This document shows, piece after piece, positions 1 through 11,262 of a stretch of DNA of 64,000 nt. The notes under the pieces are model-generated. The model was given only the letters and a program-made list of their open reading frames with translations, did no database searches and was not told the origin of the DNA. Source of the DNA: Myrica gale (Eukaryota; Streptophyta; Magnoliopsida; Fagales; Myricaceae). The first letter of the stretch is position 1; each line of letters opens with the position of its first letter. Made by a program: the position numbers and the translations under genes. The stretch is from positions 15,629,001-15,693,000 of the forward strand of contig OZ005620.1 in assembly GCA_963930655.1 (NCBI GenBank), written 5' to 3'.

Positions 1-45
1 AGTTTTGTTTTATGCATTTCTTTGTGACATATTTTTTTAACGAAG

Positions 46-174
46 ATCAATTCAAGCCCATATGAAGGAGGATGGATGATCAAGGTGAAGCCAAGCAGTC
101 CATCAGAATTAGAATCCTTGATGGGTCCAAAGGAGTACATAAAATTCTGTGAGGAGGAGGATGCTGCACATTGA
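46..174 (+). CDS. GDCSH: Glycine cleavage system H protein, 3'-terminal exon (partial)
   Basis: The H protein is the lipoyl-bearing shuttle of the mitochondrial glycine decarboxylase complex of photorespiration. Only the last exon is in the window. After a pyrimidine-rich stretch and an AG acceptor at 44-45, the frame opens with [17 protein letters not shown] and ends [10 protein letters not shown] followed by TGA at 172-174. The [14 protein letters not shown] block and the CEEEDAAH tail are characteristic of plant H proteins. The lipoylated lysine lies in upstream exons outside the window. A Copia element begins 24 bp after the stop, so the gene's 3' UTR is interrupted. The exon itself shows no lesion. 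The identification is by family memory and I consider it firm. Confidence 0.88.
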   Translation: MNSSPYEGGWMIKVKPSSPSELESLMGPKEYIKFCEEEDAAH

Positions 175-198
175 GAATTTAAATGTTCTGCATGAAAT

Positions 199-455
199 TG
201 TCAAAAGTGTGAAGAACAGAGTATGCAGAAGAGGAGAGAAGATGAAGTTTGCTTAACTGTATTGTATTGAATTGTTATTCACAATGTAAATTACAAAATA
301 CATGAACTCTCCTTATATAGTAGATCTATATGCTTAGTCTGGTGCTCCCACGTGACTCTCGCGTCCCAAGCTGTAACTAATTTAGTTAGCTTGAACTAAC
401 GAATCGTATAACTAATGCTGACGTGGAGCTGACATGAAACTTTTAAGCTGCAACA
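199..455 (-). repeat. Copia-1 LTR, 3' copy
   Basis: Begins TGTCAAAAGTGTG and ends GCTGCAACA. It matches 4909-5165 over its full length. It carries a G-box-like CCCACGTGAC and, on the minus strand, a TATATAAGG-type TATA sequence. Confidence 0.92.
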
Positions 456-469
456 ATCCCCCTCAAGAT
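456..469 (-). other. Copia-1 polypurine tract
   Basis: The plus strand reads ATCCCCCTCAAGAT directly beside the 3' LTR. The complement is a purine run that would prime plus-strand DNA synthesis. It fixes the element's orientation as minus. Confidence 0.8.
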
Positions 470-597
470 GGAGTGTAAATGTTATTTGTACCAATCTTGG
501 ACAGTAAATGAAGAAACTGTTGGGAACCAAGGGCTTTAGTAAAGAGGTCAGCCAACTAAAGAGAGGACCGAACGTGTAAGGGACGAAGCAAACTAGC

Positions 598-1050
598 TTA
601 CAAATTTTCTCGAACAATATGACAATCTATATCGATATGTTTTGTTCTTTCATGAAAAACAGGATTGTTGGCAATATGTAAGGAAGCCTGATTGTCACAG
701 AACATCAATGAGGGCTGAGGATGAGAAATCTGCAAGTCTTTGAGCAAAGTGAGAAGCCAAGTGAGCTCACAAGTTGCAGTAGCCATTGCATGGTATTCAT
801 CCTCTGCAGTGGACAGAGACACGACACTTTGTTTCTTGGATTTCCATGAGATGAGGGAAGCTACAAGAAAAGCACAGTACCCTATGATTGAGTGATGAAC
901 GTCAGGGTAGGAAGACCAATCAGTATGACAAAAAGCTTTCAAATGGAGAGTTGAAGTTCCTGAAAAGAAGAGACCTTGACCTGGAGAATTCTTCAAATAC
1001 CGTAGAATTCTAGTAGCAGCATCCAAATGGAATTGAGTCTGTTTATCCAA
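598..1050 (-). pseudogene. Copia-1 RNase H domain
   Basis: A 150-codon open stretch on the minus strand with the classic Copia RNase H signatures: AATRILRYLKNSPGQGLFF, then HTDWSSYPD (first catalytic aspartate), STAEDEYHAM (catalytic glutamate), FCDNQASLHIANNP and the terminal FHERTKHIDIDCH. The usual WAG/CDTRRS region reads SSYPDVHHSIIGY, so it has diverged. This is the C-terminal part of the polyprotein, adjacent to the 3' LTR. Confidence 0.88.
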
Positions 1051-1300
1051 AAAAATGACTTAAGACTTGGACATCATAAGAGATATCAGGACTAATAATG
1101 GTCAAATACAACAATCTTCCAATCAACCTTCGATAATTAGAGGAATCTGTTAAAGGAGTAGTGGAATCAATATAAGTAAATTTAGAATTTTTTCCCTTGG
1201 TGTCTTAACAGATCGACTACCAAGCAGACCAGCATCTTGAAGCAATTCTAAAGTCTACTTTCTCTGATTCAAAGTGATTTTAGAAGTAGATCTAGCGACC

Positions 1301-1930
1301 TTAAGTCCTAGAAACAGTTCCTAAGTCTTTAATCCAAAATTGATCATCAAGAAATTTCTTAACAACATCAACTGGATCCAAATCATTACTTGCTACAATA
1401 ATATCATCTACATACACAAGGAGTGCAGTAAATGAATGAGCTGAAACTTGAGTAACTAATGAAGGACCACAATGAGAAGCCGTGTAGCCACAAGGCAGAT
1501 GAGAGTTTAGAAAACTATTGCCTAGAAGCTTGATGTTATCCATACAAGGATTTGTGAAGTCTGCACACTCGATGCTCCCTCTGTCCATTGAAACCCAGAG
1601 GAAGCTCCATATACACTTCTTCAGTCAAATCCCCATGAAGAAAGGCATTGTTTACATCTAATTGATGTAAATGCCAATTTTTGACTGCTGCAACAACCAA
1701 CAATGTTCTTATAGTAACCAATTTTGCTATGGGAGAAAAGATTTCTTGAAAATATAACCCCTCAATTTGAGTATAATCCCTTGGCAACTAGCTGTGCCAT
1801 ATACCTCTCAAGACTACCGTCAGTTTGATATTTGACCTTGTAAACCCATTTAAACCCAATGAGTTTTTTATCAGGAGGTAGGGTGATAAGAGTCCAAGTT
1901 TTGTTCAACTCAAGCGCTTTTATCTCAGCA
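1301..1930 (-). pseudogene. Copia-1 reverse transcriptase remnant
   Basis: The RVT_2 fold is recognisable in two pieces: [19 protein letters not shown] and [14 protein letters not shown] at about 1620-1740, and the catalytic box LLVYVDDIIVAS at about 1390-1420. Between them, around 1500-1590, a non-RT stretch shifts the frame and removes the usual palm segment. The N-terminal portion near 1800-1930 is also broken. The enzyme cannot be active. Confidence 0.85.
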
Positions 1931-2441
1931 ACCATAGCATCTCTCCATTCGAGTACTTGAACATCTTGTGAAAATGTTTTTGGTTCAACAATTGAAGAGA
2001 TGGAGAGTGCAAAAGTGTGTTATGAATGAGAGAGATGATGATAAGATAAAGTTGAGGATAAAGGATGAGTTGTACCCGAGCTTGAACAAGATCTTTCTCT
2101 CAAAGAGGATGATGGGTAGGTGAAAGAATCAACAAGATGAAAATGGTAGTTTTGTAGATAGGAAGGTGGTCTGCAATTTCTAAGAGACCTTCTAAAGGTA
2201 TATGAGGTAGGGCAACATCAGAAATGGTAGGAGCAGAATTTGTATAAACAGGTTGAGAAGAATCTGTAACATCTGTAACCGAAGGAGAAGGAGATGTAAT
2301 ATCGGAAGGAGAGATAGAATAAATAGGAGGAATAGATGAAGGATTTAAAGGTGAAAAATCAGAAGAAGAGAAATCTGATATGACATATGACAGAACATTA
2401 CAAGGAGTGGAAGTAGATGGATGTGTTTGATAAGGAAAAAA

Positions 2442-3170
2442 CTATTCATGAAAGATTACATTCCTAGAGATAAATGTGGAATGTGTAGATAAATCATAGA
2501 GCTTATAACCTTTGATAGCATAGGGATAACCTAGGAAAAGACACCTACAAGCTCTAGGGTCAAATTTGTGATGATGAGGAGAAGGTATAGAGGCATAACA
2601 GAGACACCTAAATACTTTGAGGTGAGCATAGGATAGTGTTTTGTTGAAGAGAACTTCGAATGAGCTTTTATTGGACAGAAGTGGAGTAGGGGTTCTATTA
2701 ATGAGGTAAGTGGCTGTGAGAACACAGTCACCCCAAAACTTAAGAGGGAAAGAAGCTTCAAATCGAAGAGCCCTTGCAACATTTAAGATATGTTGATGTT
2801 TACGCTCCACAACACCATTTTGTTTTGGACTGTAAACACAAATTTTTTGATGAATAACACCATGAGCTGAAAAGAAATAAGTCATTTAAAATTCAAGACC
2901 ATTATCAATTCGAATGATCTTGATTTTTGAATGAAATTAAGTCTCAATCAAGGAGAAAATGGACTGCAAATAATATTGAGTTTGAGACTTATGATTCATT
3001 AAGAAAGGCCAAGTACATTTGGATTAATCATCCACTTTGGTAAGAAAGTATCTTGAACCATCAAGTGATGGGACATAAAAAGATCCCCAAATGTCACTAT
3101 GAATCAGCTCAAAACAACATTAAGAACTGGAAGTGCTAATAGGAAAAAAAAGTGTTGTTTGGCAAGATGA
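2442..3170 (-). pseudogene. Copia-1 integrase remnant
   Basis: Three catalytic positions of the DDE fold can be followed on the minus strand: FLTKVDD near 3030, IRIDNGLEF near 2890-2920, and NGVVERKHQ at about 2800-2830. The second half (2442-2885) is an open stretch with [16 protein letters not shown], typical of the Copia integrase C-terminus. Stops after KVDD and GLEF show decay. Confidence 0.85.
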
Positions 3171-3176
3171 CAAACA

Positions 3177-3700
3177 TCAAGGAAGTTGTGAGGAGGACTT
3201 AACCTCGGGCATTGTTCTATTGATCAAAGACAATTTGTTGGAAGAAAGGTGACCTAACCTATAGTGCCAGAGGTCTAGAGAATTATTGGAAACTAAAGCA
3301 ATGTGAGAAGAATTTGAAGTAACTGAAGCTGGAAGCAAAAGATGAAACAATCCTGCTCGTTCTTCATCCATCCCAATCGTTCTCCATGATGACAGGTCCT
3401 CTATAAAGCAATGGTTAGCAAGAAATATGAGACAACAAGGTAATTGTTGGATAAGTTTAGAAGCTGAAATAAGATTGAATTTGAACGAAGGCACACACAG
3501 AACATTGTGCAAAATAAGAGATTCAGAGAGATGAATACTTTCAATATGAGTGACAACAACTACTTGAGAGTTAGGTAACCTAACAGATGTTGTGATTTTA
3601 GAAGTAATGTGAGCGAAAAATGCAGGAGAATTGATCCCGTGATCAGTTGCTCCTGTGTCTATAAGCCGAGGACATTATGTGATGAATATGAAGAGGATTG
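3177..3700 (-). pseudogene. Copia-1 protease end and GAG pre-integrase domain remnant
   Basis: Minus-strand reading gives TDHGINSPAFF (degraded protease active-site region) and HNVLCVPSFKFNLISASKL, the conserved segment following Copia proteases. LWHYRLGHLSSNKLSLI is the pre-integrase zinc-binding motif. The frame is interrupted between 3513 and 3700. Confidence 0.8.
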
Positions 3701-3800
3701 GCTAGCCAAATACCAAGGAATACCTGAGAGATTGCTAAAGGAAGGCGTGAGAGAATTATAACTAATCTGATTTGCAGCAATCTGAGGTGATGAAAGATGA

Positions 3801-4850
3801 TTAGGTTGGTGTGATGTTTTTAGAAGAGCAAATAATTGCTGGCATTGTTCTAGAGTAATGGAAAGTGATGTATTTCAGGAAAAGAAGTGCTGAAACTAGA
3901 TCTGAAGAGGCTGCAACTTGATTGGCAGAGCTATGAGGTGCTACAGGAGAAGGATGAAAGACCTTATTCTTGTTAGTTCGATATCTTGATGGAAAATCAT
4001 GTAGTTTGTAACACTTGTTTGCAATGTGTCCCATAATTCCACAGAGGCTGCACACTGGTCAATCTCTGCGAGGATAAGATGCAGATCTGGAATTGTAGCT
4101 GGTTTTTTATGCTAACAAGGCTGCTGAATTGAGACTAGGATTCTGTGCAGATGAAATCTCCCATTGTCGTTCCTCTTGCAATACCAGAGAAAACACCTTA
4201 TTAATAGGCGGTAGAGGATTTGACAGCAAGATTTTTCTTCTAATATGTTAAAAGCTCTCATTCGGGCCCATGAGAAATTGTATCACATAATCTGACTCTT
4301 GAAAATCAACAATAGCCTTCAGAGCCACGATCAGTTCCACAAGCACAATAAGGTACTGGCTGAAAATTTCCTAACTCGTCCCAATAACTCTTCAATTTTG
4401 TGAAATACATGCTAACAGAGGATTGATGCTGAGATAAGAAAGGAATAAGTTGAAAGATCCTAGGTGCATTGATTTGAGAAAAGCGAGTCTCTAAATCTGT
4501 CCATACATTATGAGCATAGTTGATGAAGATGACATTGGAGGCGATATCCACAAAAAGCGAATTCAAAAGTCAGGTTAAGATCATATCATTACAACGTATC
4601 CATGACTGGAAGAGCTTATCTGTAGAACTGGAAGGTTTTTTCAAAGCTCCATTGACGAAGCCAATCTTATTTTTGGCACTGAGCCCCATAGTGATTGATC
4701 TTCTCTAAGTATGATAATTATCATTATTCAATCGTTGAGTAACTGATTGAATTCCTAGATTGTCTCCGTTATGAAGAAAATACGGGTTGGATGAATAAAC
4801 CAGCAGGAGGTTTTTCAGTGGAAGTCATTGTATTATCTGGTGATCAAAGA
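3801..4850 (-). pseudogene. Copia-1 gag with zinc knuckle
   Basis: A CX2CX4HX4C knuckle (CSLCGIMGHIANKC) is read at about 4010-4055. Upstream, at 4306-4566, the gag core shows VWTDLETRFSQINAPRIFQL and SMYFTKLKSYWDEL, typical of the UBN2-type gag. The N-terminus lies near 4850. Several stops and frameshifts separate the pieces. Confidence 0.82.
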
Positions 4851-4896
4851 ACTGGATCTGGTAATCAAAAGAAACTGACAATCAAAAGCAAGACTT

Positions 4897-4908
4897 TCTC
4901 TGATACCA
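4897..4908 (-). other. Copia-1 primer-binding site
   Basis: The minus strand reads TGGTATCAGAG immediately after the CA end of the 5' LTR. It is complementary to the 3' end of initiator tRNA-Met, the usual primer of plant Copia elements. Confidence 0.88.
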
Positions 4909-5165
4909 TGTCAAAAGTGTGAAGAACAAAGTACGCGGAAGAGGAGAGAAGATGAAGTTTGCTTAACTGTATTGTATTGAATTGTTATTCACAATGTAAG
5001 TTACAAAATACAAGAACTCACCTTATATAGTAGATCTATATGCTTAGTTCAGTGCTCCCACGTGACTCTCGTGTCCCAAACTGTAACTAATTTAGTTAGC
5101 TTGAACTAACTAATCATATAACTAATGCTAACGTGGAGCTGAGCTGAAACTCTTAAGTTGCAACA
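4909..5165 (-). repeat. Copia-1 LTR, 5' copy
   Basis: A full-length 257-bp match to 199-455, TG...CA, flanked internally by the primer-binding site. Confidence 0.92.
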
Positions 5166-5560
5166 TAAACATCTTGGATTAACTGATTCTCAGCTGCTAA
5201 AGATAAATGTTATTTTTTATGTTCTTTTCAGTTTTCCCTGTTTTTCACTAGCCCTATGACTTACCCACGATAAAATTATTAACAAAAATAAAAAATCTCT
5301 TGCCAACGCTTACAATGTTTGCTGACATCAAATAAGCCAAATATGCCTATGGATTTTCTTTTACATCTCTTTTATGTCCCCCGACTATAGTAATTCTGCA
5401 TCTATACTTGTCCAGTCTTCTCCTTTGTTCTTCACCAAGAAAAGAATGAGAACTTTTTACCTAGAAGCTTGTTCAAAGAAGTTTACAACTTGTGAGATCA
5501 TACAATTAAACAAATGGGGCGTATTAAGCACCCTCTATTTTTAAACTATTTGAATTTGTT
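5166..5560 (+). other. Probable displaced 3' UTR / downstream flank of the H-protein gene
   Basis: This sequence lies directly beyond the right LTR of the first Copia element, so before the insertion it would have continued from position 198, just after the H-protein stop codon. It is T-rich, has no coding potential, and fits an original 3' UTR. That reading is inference from position only. Confidence 0.45.
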
Positions 5561-7692
5561 ATTTGATATTTGAAATGTCTTATTTAAATTTAAAATTTGA
5601 GTTTAACTCATTTAAAATAGTTGAATCTTTATCTTTGACCTAGTCAAACCTTTTTAAAAAGCTTAAAATTTTATGATTATTCAAAATTAAAAGTTTTAGA
5701 GTTTAAAAGGGGTTCTATTACTAATGTGAGTATATATTTATATATTGGTTTTAATTTTTACACACCTAAAATTTATGCTAACAAGAGGAAAAATAAGGGT
5801 TTTCTTGCTTTCAAGAATCTAGACGAATTTTCTTGAAGCAAATTCAGGTATTTTGAATTTCTTGATATTTTATTTGTATTATTTTTATGAGAGATCAAAC
5901 CACAGGGTGTCTAGATCATGCCCTAATTATTTCAAGATTTTGGAAATAGTTTTAATGGGTTCAAGATTTGTTCAGGAAAATTCAGGTTCTTGATCTGAGT
6001 AGTAGATCGAATTATATTTTTATAGCCGACCTTAGACATCCAAAAATTAATGTTTTTAGATAGTTCGTATTAGACATCTTCAGAAGGATTAATTTAAAGT
6101 TTCGTACTTTTTGGAGATGTATTGGTATGGTTTTGAAAATCCGGAAGTTAGGCTTAGAAAAATCGGAATGGCTGAGAAAGATCCTTTTGTACCGAATGAC
6201 ATAGCTAGGCTTCGAATTTTGGCATGAAATTTTATGGTATCTTTATAACTCATATATGAATCTTTGGTGTAAATGTCGGGATTTTTTGATATCAGAATAG
6301 ATTTTTATGAATTTTGGAAGTGACGAATACCAAATTATTCAAGGTATAGTTTGACTCCGTGAACAGAGGTGCATGTTGATTTTATTAAGTGAGTTGTACA
6401 ATGAATCTGGATATGAAATTTTACAGGTGTATAGTTAACATCTTAGCTAAGGAAGAATATATCTTAATTTAGGGATTTTAGGGAATCCCTAGATAGGTAA
6501 TTTATATTTTAGAATATGACCAGTGAATTTCGAATTTAATCATGTCGGGAATATTTTGAGTTTCATTTGTGTTTCCATTAGAGCGTATTATAATACGTTA
6601 AATTTTGTATTGATAGGTGCTAAGTCGATGCTTATTTGCTTGAAGATCCAGGTAAGCAGGGCTTATTATGTTAGATTTTCCTAAAGGACCGAGGTGATAT
6701 TTGAGAAATTGCATGATTTTTTGAAAACCCTCAGAGTTTTATGTGCATTACGTTTTGATAAAATTGTTAAAGATTATAACATGAAATATGTAAACATGAG
6801 CCTATGTTTATGTCCTATGATTTTACATGATGTTTTTATTGATTGAAATCATAGTTTTTTTTATATTTATTTTTATTCAAGCTTTGTGCATGATATTTCA
6901 TGAAATGAAGAGAAAGATACAAAGTTCAAAGTGATGTTTATTTTATGATATGTTATGTATTTTCAAACCCTGAGACCCAGAGTTATAGAGACAGCGTTGG
7001 TACCAATTGCAACCCATTGAGTGCACCAATTTTGGAAATGGAGTGGTTTATTTTGTAGATTCTTACCGAGTCCACACTTGGACATGGCCAAACCTCAGTA
7101 AGGAATAATTCTACCCTTAATATTGGCTTAGTTTGATTGATCTCCAAACTAGGTAGCAACTGCACAACCTTGTCAAGGGGGTAAACGTGACCCACAGTTA
7201 TTGCCAAAGAGATTTTCTATAGTATTATGTTTTATAGATAAAACTGTTTTATTGATAAGATGTTTTATTAAAATTGTCAAAAATAACTTTCAACAGTTTA
7301 AAAGATTTTTTTTAAATATTCTGTCTCTTACTGTTATAATGTGGCTCATGAGATACACACTAGCATAATGATTTTGTTTACTGAGTTGTCAAACTCACCC
7401 GCTATTGTTTTCTTTATTTTCAAATGTTGAACATGAGTGTGTCGATAGTCAGAATTAGATGACACGTGGGCGGGCAATTGAGAGATTATTAGAATAAATG
7501 TTTAACTCTAGTATGAGTATAATCATGATTAGATTTGTCTTTGTGTTCTGAAAGAGTTTTTAAGTTTTATTAAGATAGATGATTAGAATAAGAAGTTTAT
7601 TCCGCATTTTTTTAGATATGTTTTTAATACAAAAGTCTATTTGTCTATTGTTAGTAAGTCACTTTCTAGCCTTTGAGGTTTGGAGCGTGACA
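5560..7692. repeat. Possible decayed large LTR, Gypsy Del/Tekay-like
   Basis: No gene is visible in this AT-rich stretch. The right edge ends GGAGCGTGACA at 7692, like the GGGGCGTGACA end of the clear solo LTR at 52928-57085. A CTGAGTTGTCAAACTCAC segment near 7380 parallels the CTGAGTCTTTTTGACTCAC segment near 56750 in that LTR. I could not find a matching left edge or target duplication, so extent and identity are tentative. Confidence 0.35.
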
Positions 7693-8540
7693 CCTTCCAT
7701 CTTTCAACCGCAAAAACAAAAAACAAAAAATTTGCAGAACTTGATTTCAAGAAAAAAGTAAATTTTTTTAGCAAAATACACATGCAAACATTTAGGTTAG
7801 TTGACTCTTTGGTCCCTATTAATTATATTGGATAAATGCAAAGCTCGACCTTGTGATTTGTGCATTAATCAAATAAATTCCTAAAATTTTAACTATATTT
7901 TCTAAATTTTTCAGGTTTTTGGGCTCCCTCAGATATTTTCAAGGAGCATATTAAAAAGTCAAACAATAAGAGAACCAAAGTTTGGTATCCACATATAGTT
8001 GGAATTATAGTTGTCAACTAAAAATTAGGAGAGCAAGATGTGATATGATTAGGTAGATGAGAGACGTCTTGCTTTCGTAAAGCTAACGAGGGTTTTAAAA
8101 ACATTATCTTATATCAACAATCATTTGCAATGTCATCATGTCACGTCGTCAACAGTAAGTGGACAACTTTTTTTGTGAGGGGGGAGTGAAGGTCTGAACT
8201 GAAAGTCCTAGCCATATTAATTTGCTAAACCATTCTTTAATGTAAGAAGTTCCTCCAAGTTGTGAAACTTCTAAAACATTTCGTCAATCGTATTTGGAAA
8301 GTCGAAATTTCTTTGGCGTCACCAGATACATCCAACGGCTCTGTGAGTACTAATAAAAGTATAACAACGAGACTTTTTATTCATTATGTAAACTAAAAAA
8401 AAAAAAGTAGAATATCAATTGAGAATACAAATTCCAAAGCTATATATGGCTGCTACTGCTAGCACAAGGGTGACATATTAATATTTAGTAACACACGTAA
8501 GAATATAAATATGCAGTTTTCTTCTTCCTAATGCGGTTGA
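7693..8540. other. Intergenic, 3' flank of the P450 gene
   Basis: I see no coding potential or repeat structure here apart from an A-run near 8395. It contains the presumed 3' UTR of the CYP88 gene, whose stop codon is at 8541-8543. Confidence 0.6.
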
Positions 8541-10928
8541 TTATGTGACTTTGATGACTTTAGCAAGACACATGTCCGTGGGCCTTGCTACTGGTAGATA
8601 ATTCACTGGACCATCTGGGTTAACTCGCTCAACACTGCGCCAATAACAGAGGAAAAAATATATACTAAAGACGTCTTGGATCTAACTAGTTCAATATTTG
8701 TAGGCTGAATTGTAAAAGCAAAGAAACTGACTTGTAGTTGAGGAGATAATGATGGAGGAAAATTGTGATCTCAAGCTTGGCCAGATCACTTCCAGGGCAA
8801 TATCTGCTTCCCAATCCAAAAGGAAGGAAACCCCCAGCTCTGGGTTTATTATTCTGCAGAAAAGTTGAGCAACAAAACTTCAGTAAATTCTGGTGTTGAT
8901 GAGCTGAAGACCAAAGACGAATAGATTTATGTAGTATCTAACTTATTACCTCCCATCTTGAAGGGTTAAATTCTTTTGGGTCTGAATAGTTTTCAGGGTC
9001 CATATGAACACCTCTGTTCCAGACTAAAACTTTCCATCCTTTTGGAATAAGATACCCTGCAAACAAAAATATTATCTCTTAAAAAAAAATATTAGAGAGC
9101 GATGGTAGAGACATATTAAGGTCTAGGAGATTGACTGAGTGACTTACCATTGACGTTAACATCCTCTTTCGCCTCTCTGAAAACTGCGAATGAGATGCTG
9201 GTTCTGCGCAGCGTCTCATCAATTACCTGTTAATTAAAAGTATGCCGCTTTAGATTTACTGAGGTTGGATAGACTGCACACGTTTAAAACAATTATGTCT
9301 CTAATTCCCCAGCTAGGCATGAAAATTTCAACGGATAAATATACCTTGGAGAGGTAGTACATTTGTCTAATCTCCGTAAGACTCAATCTTTTCTGTGTAG
9401 ATGGTCTTCTCTTCATGATCTCCTGTTGCTCTTCCTAAAAGTGGAAAATGGCAAACTTCAGTTAAGACATTTGATGTCAAATTACAGTTTGCATGGAAAT
9501 CTGCTCGGTTGTATCAAATCTATCATTTAAGCGCGTTTTGTGTCATATTAAACAGTTCGTTGAAAACTTGAGATTTTGTATAAAAGTGTGTGCTATTTCA
9601 AAGATCATATATTACACACACCTTGGCTTTTTTGAATACTTCTGGATTTTGGGACATGTAGATGACAGCCCACAATGCACCATGTGCAGAGCTTTCATGA
9701 CCAGCTAACATGAACACGATTAGCAGGTCTACGATATCCTCATCTTCCAATTTCTTTCCATCTTCATCTTTAACTCCCAATAGTAGATCCATCATATCTT
9801 TTGTCGACTTTGTTTGGTTGGAATCGTTTTTGACCATTGCCCTCTTTTTGTCTAGAATATCTTGAAAGATCTTCATCAACTTCTTTCGAGCCTGATTCAA
9901 GAGATAACTATGATGTCTCATTTGGTTCATAAGTATATTTCTGCTCATGTTGGAGAGATGTCTTAAGACAACTTCTTATCAAATAGTGATAATCAACAAG
10001 TGTTCTTTTACTGTGATGCAAAGCTAATTATCTTCCAACTAGCTAAAAGAAAAAAAGAGAAAAAGAAACGAAGCAATGTAATCAGTTTGTAGAAACATTC
10101 AATTACCAGCAAGGAAAGGTACAATATGAATAGGCTATATTGTTTCTTAAATGAATGGTATTTTACCTTGAGTGCTTTGTGGAATACGAATCCAGGAAGG
10201 TTGATGGCCTGAGACTTTATTCCAGCATTTAAATCACTGTACAAGTTCTCCACTGAAGAAATAACTGAATCACTGTGGGTACTGATGAAAATGTTTGTAA
10301 TGACCTTAAAGGCAACCCCCCTCAACTCTGTCAAGAGTTCGATTGGGTGCTGCATGCTAGCCCACTCCTCCAACGTAGTAGCGACTATTCCCTCGATAAG
10401 GTCAATATACCCAGATAGCGCCTCGTGGCCATTGATGGGAGATGTGGTTAGTCTGCGCAGGCGCTTGTGCTCAGCATTTGAAATTCCATGGAATGCTCTT
10501 CTGCCTGTAAGGATCGTTGTGGCCTTGGGATAACCAAGTTTGAATCGGTCGTCATCTGTCAAAACTTTTCGGCATGTTTCGGGTGTACAAACAATGACAC
10601 TCGGGTTCCCAAACATGAAGGTCTTGTAGATACCGGTCCTGCCATATCTGCAATTCCAAAGAGAAGAGAAAAAGAGCAGGTCGTTTGTGCTCCCAAAAAT
10701 AAAAAGCATTCCGCAATATAATACCAGTACTAATTTATTAGCATCTTGTGGAGAACTTTGTTACTAATTTTGAAAGAAAACTTTTGTGTACGTCTTTATG
10801 TTCATCTCTGCAACAATATTACTGCTTCTGAAATGCTAATCCAAAATATTATTCAAGATATTGCCTATGCATGTATCTAAGTACGTCTGGTGTAGTACAT
10901 GGGCCGGGATGTGTGTCCCCGTGTCCCC

Positions 10929-10960
<32 letters not shown>

Positions 10961-11188
10961 CTTGGAAACGAGGTTGTGGATGTAGGAATCAGGGTCAGCG
11001 GATCTGAAAGCTTTGAGGAAAGTTAGGATGCTCCCAAGGTAAGGCCATCCCATATCACCAGGGGGAAGAGGGTATTGCTTTTTCCCCAGCCTGCCAACAT
11101 AATACCAGTCATTGAATCTCCTCAGAATCCCGAACACAAAGACAAAGCCACCCAACAGAAGTGCAGGAATCAACCACAAGAACTCCAT
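8541..11188 (-). CDS. CYP88: CYP88-family cytochrome P450, ent-kaurenoic acid oxidase-like (8 exons, intact)
   Basis: Exons on the minus strand: 11188-10962, 10647-10167, 9891-9622, 9434-9345, 9226-9148, 9056-8950, 8853-8732 and 8634-8541. All introns are GT-AG. The joined 1470 nt give 489 residues with no stop, close to the usual CYP88 length. The N-terminus [20 protein letters not shown] is a membrane anchor, so ER location is expected. It is followed by the proline-rich [15 protein letters not shown]. Other marks are the I-helix AGHESS, K-helix DETLRR (ExxR), FNPSRW, and heme loop [12 protein letters not shown] with the cysteine ligand. [18 protein letters not shown] and [20 protein letters not shown] are typical of CYP88. 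Family members oxidise ent-kaurenoic acid to GA12 in gibberellin synthesis (CYP88A) or C-11 of beta-amyrin (CYP88D). Sequence by eye cannot decide the substrate. No other intact pathway gene is nearby. Confidence 0.93.
10929..10960. repeat. GT/GA compound microsatellite in CYP88 intron 1
   Basis: The plus strand reads (GT)n followed by (GA)n. On the coding strand it is a CT/CA run starting one base after the intron 1 donor GT (10961-10960), so length changes here abut the splice site. Confidence 0.85.
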
Positions 11189-11254
11189 TTATGGATTTTC
11201 TCTTCTTTCTAATTCCCACACCTTATAAATCCAAGGCTACCTAGCTAGGTGAGC

Positions 11255-11261
11255 TTTTATA
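11255..11261 (-). promoter_or_regulatory. Likely TATA box of the CYP88 gene
   Basis: The minus strand reads CTATAAAAGCTC about 70 bp upstream of the ATG at 11188. This spacing would place transcription start near 11228 and give a short 5' leader. No experimental support is visible. Confidence 0.55.
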
Positions 11262-11262
11262 G

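Larger units (their letters stand above)
199..5165 (-). mobile_element. Degenerate Ty1/Copia LTR retrotransposon (Copia-1)
   Basis: The element has 257-bp direct LTRs at 199-455 and 4909-5165, both TG...CA. A polypurine tract (minus strand, TTGAGGGGG) abuts the left LTR. A primer-binding site TGGTATCAGAG, matching initiator tRNA-Met, abuts the right LTR. Transcription therefore runs right to left. Domain order on the minus strand is gag with zinc knuckle, protease/pre-integrase, integrase, reverse transcriptase, RNase H, which is the Copia order. All ORFs are broken by stops and frameshifts. By eye the LTRs differ at about 18 of 257 positions (roughly 7 %), so the insertion is old. Flanking pentamers GAAAT and TAAAC match only at the central AAA, so no clean target duplication remains. 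Confidence 0.93.

Noticed and set aside
6983-7207. 74-codon minus-strand ORF
   Set aside because: Located in the LTR-like remnant, no domain, no conserved splice or promoter context.
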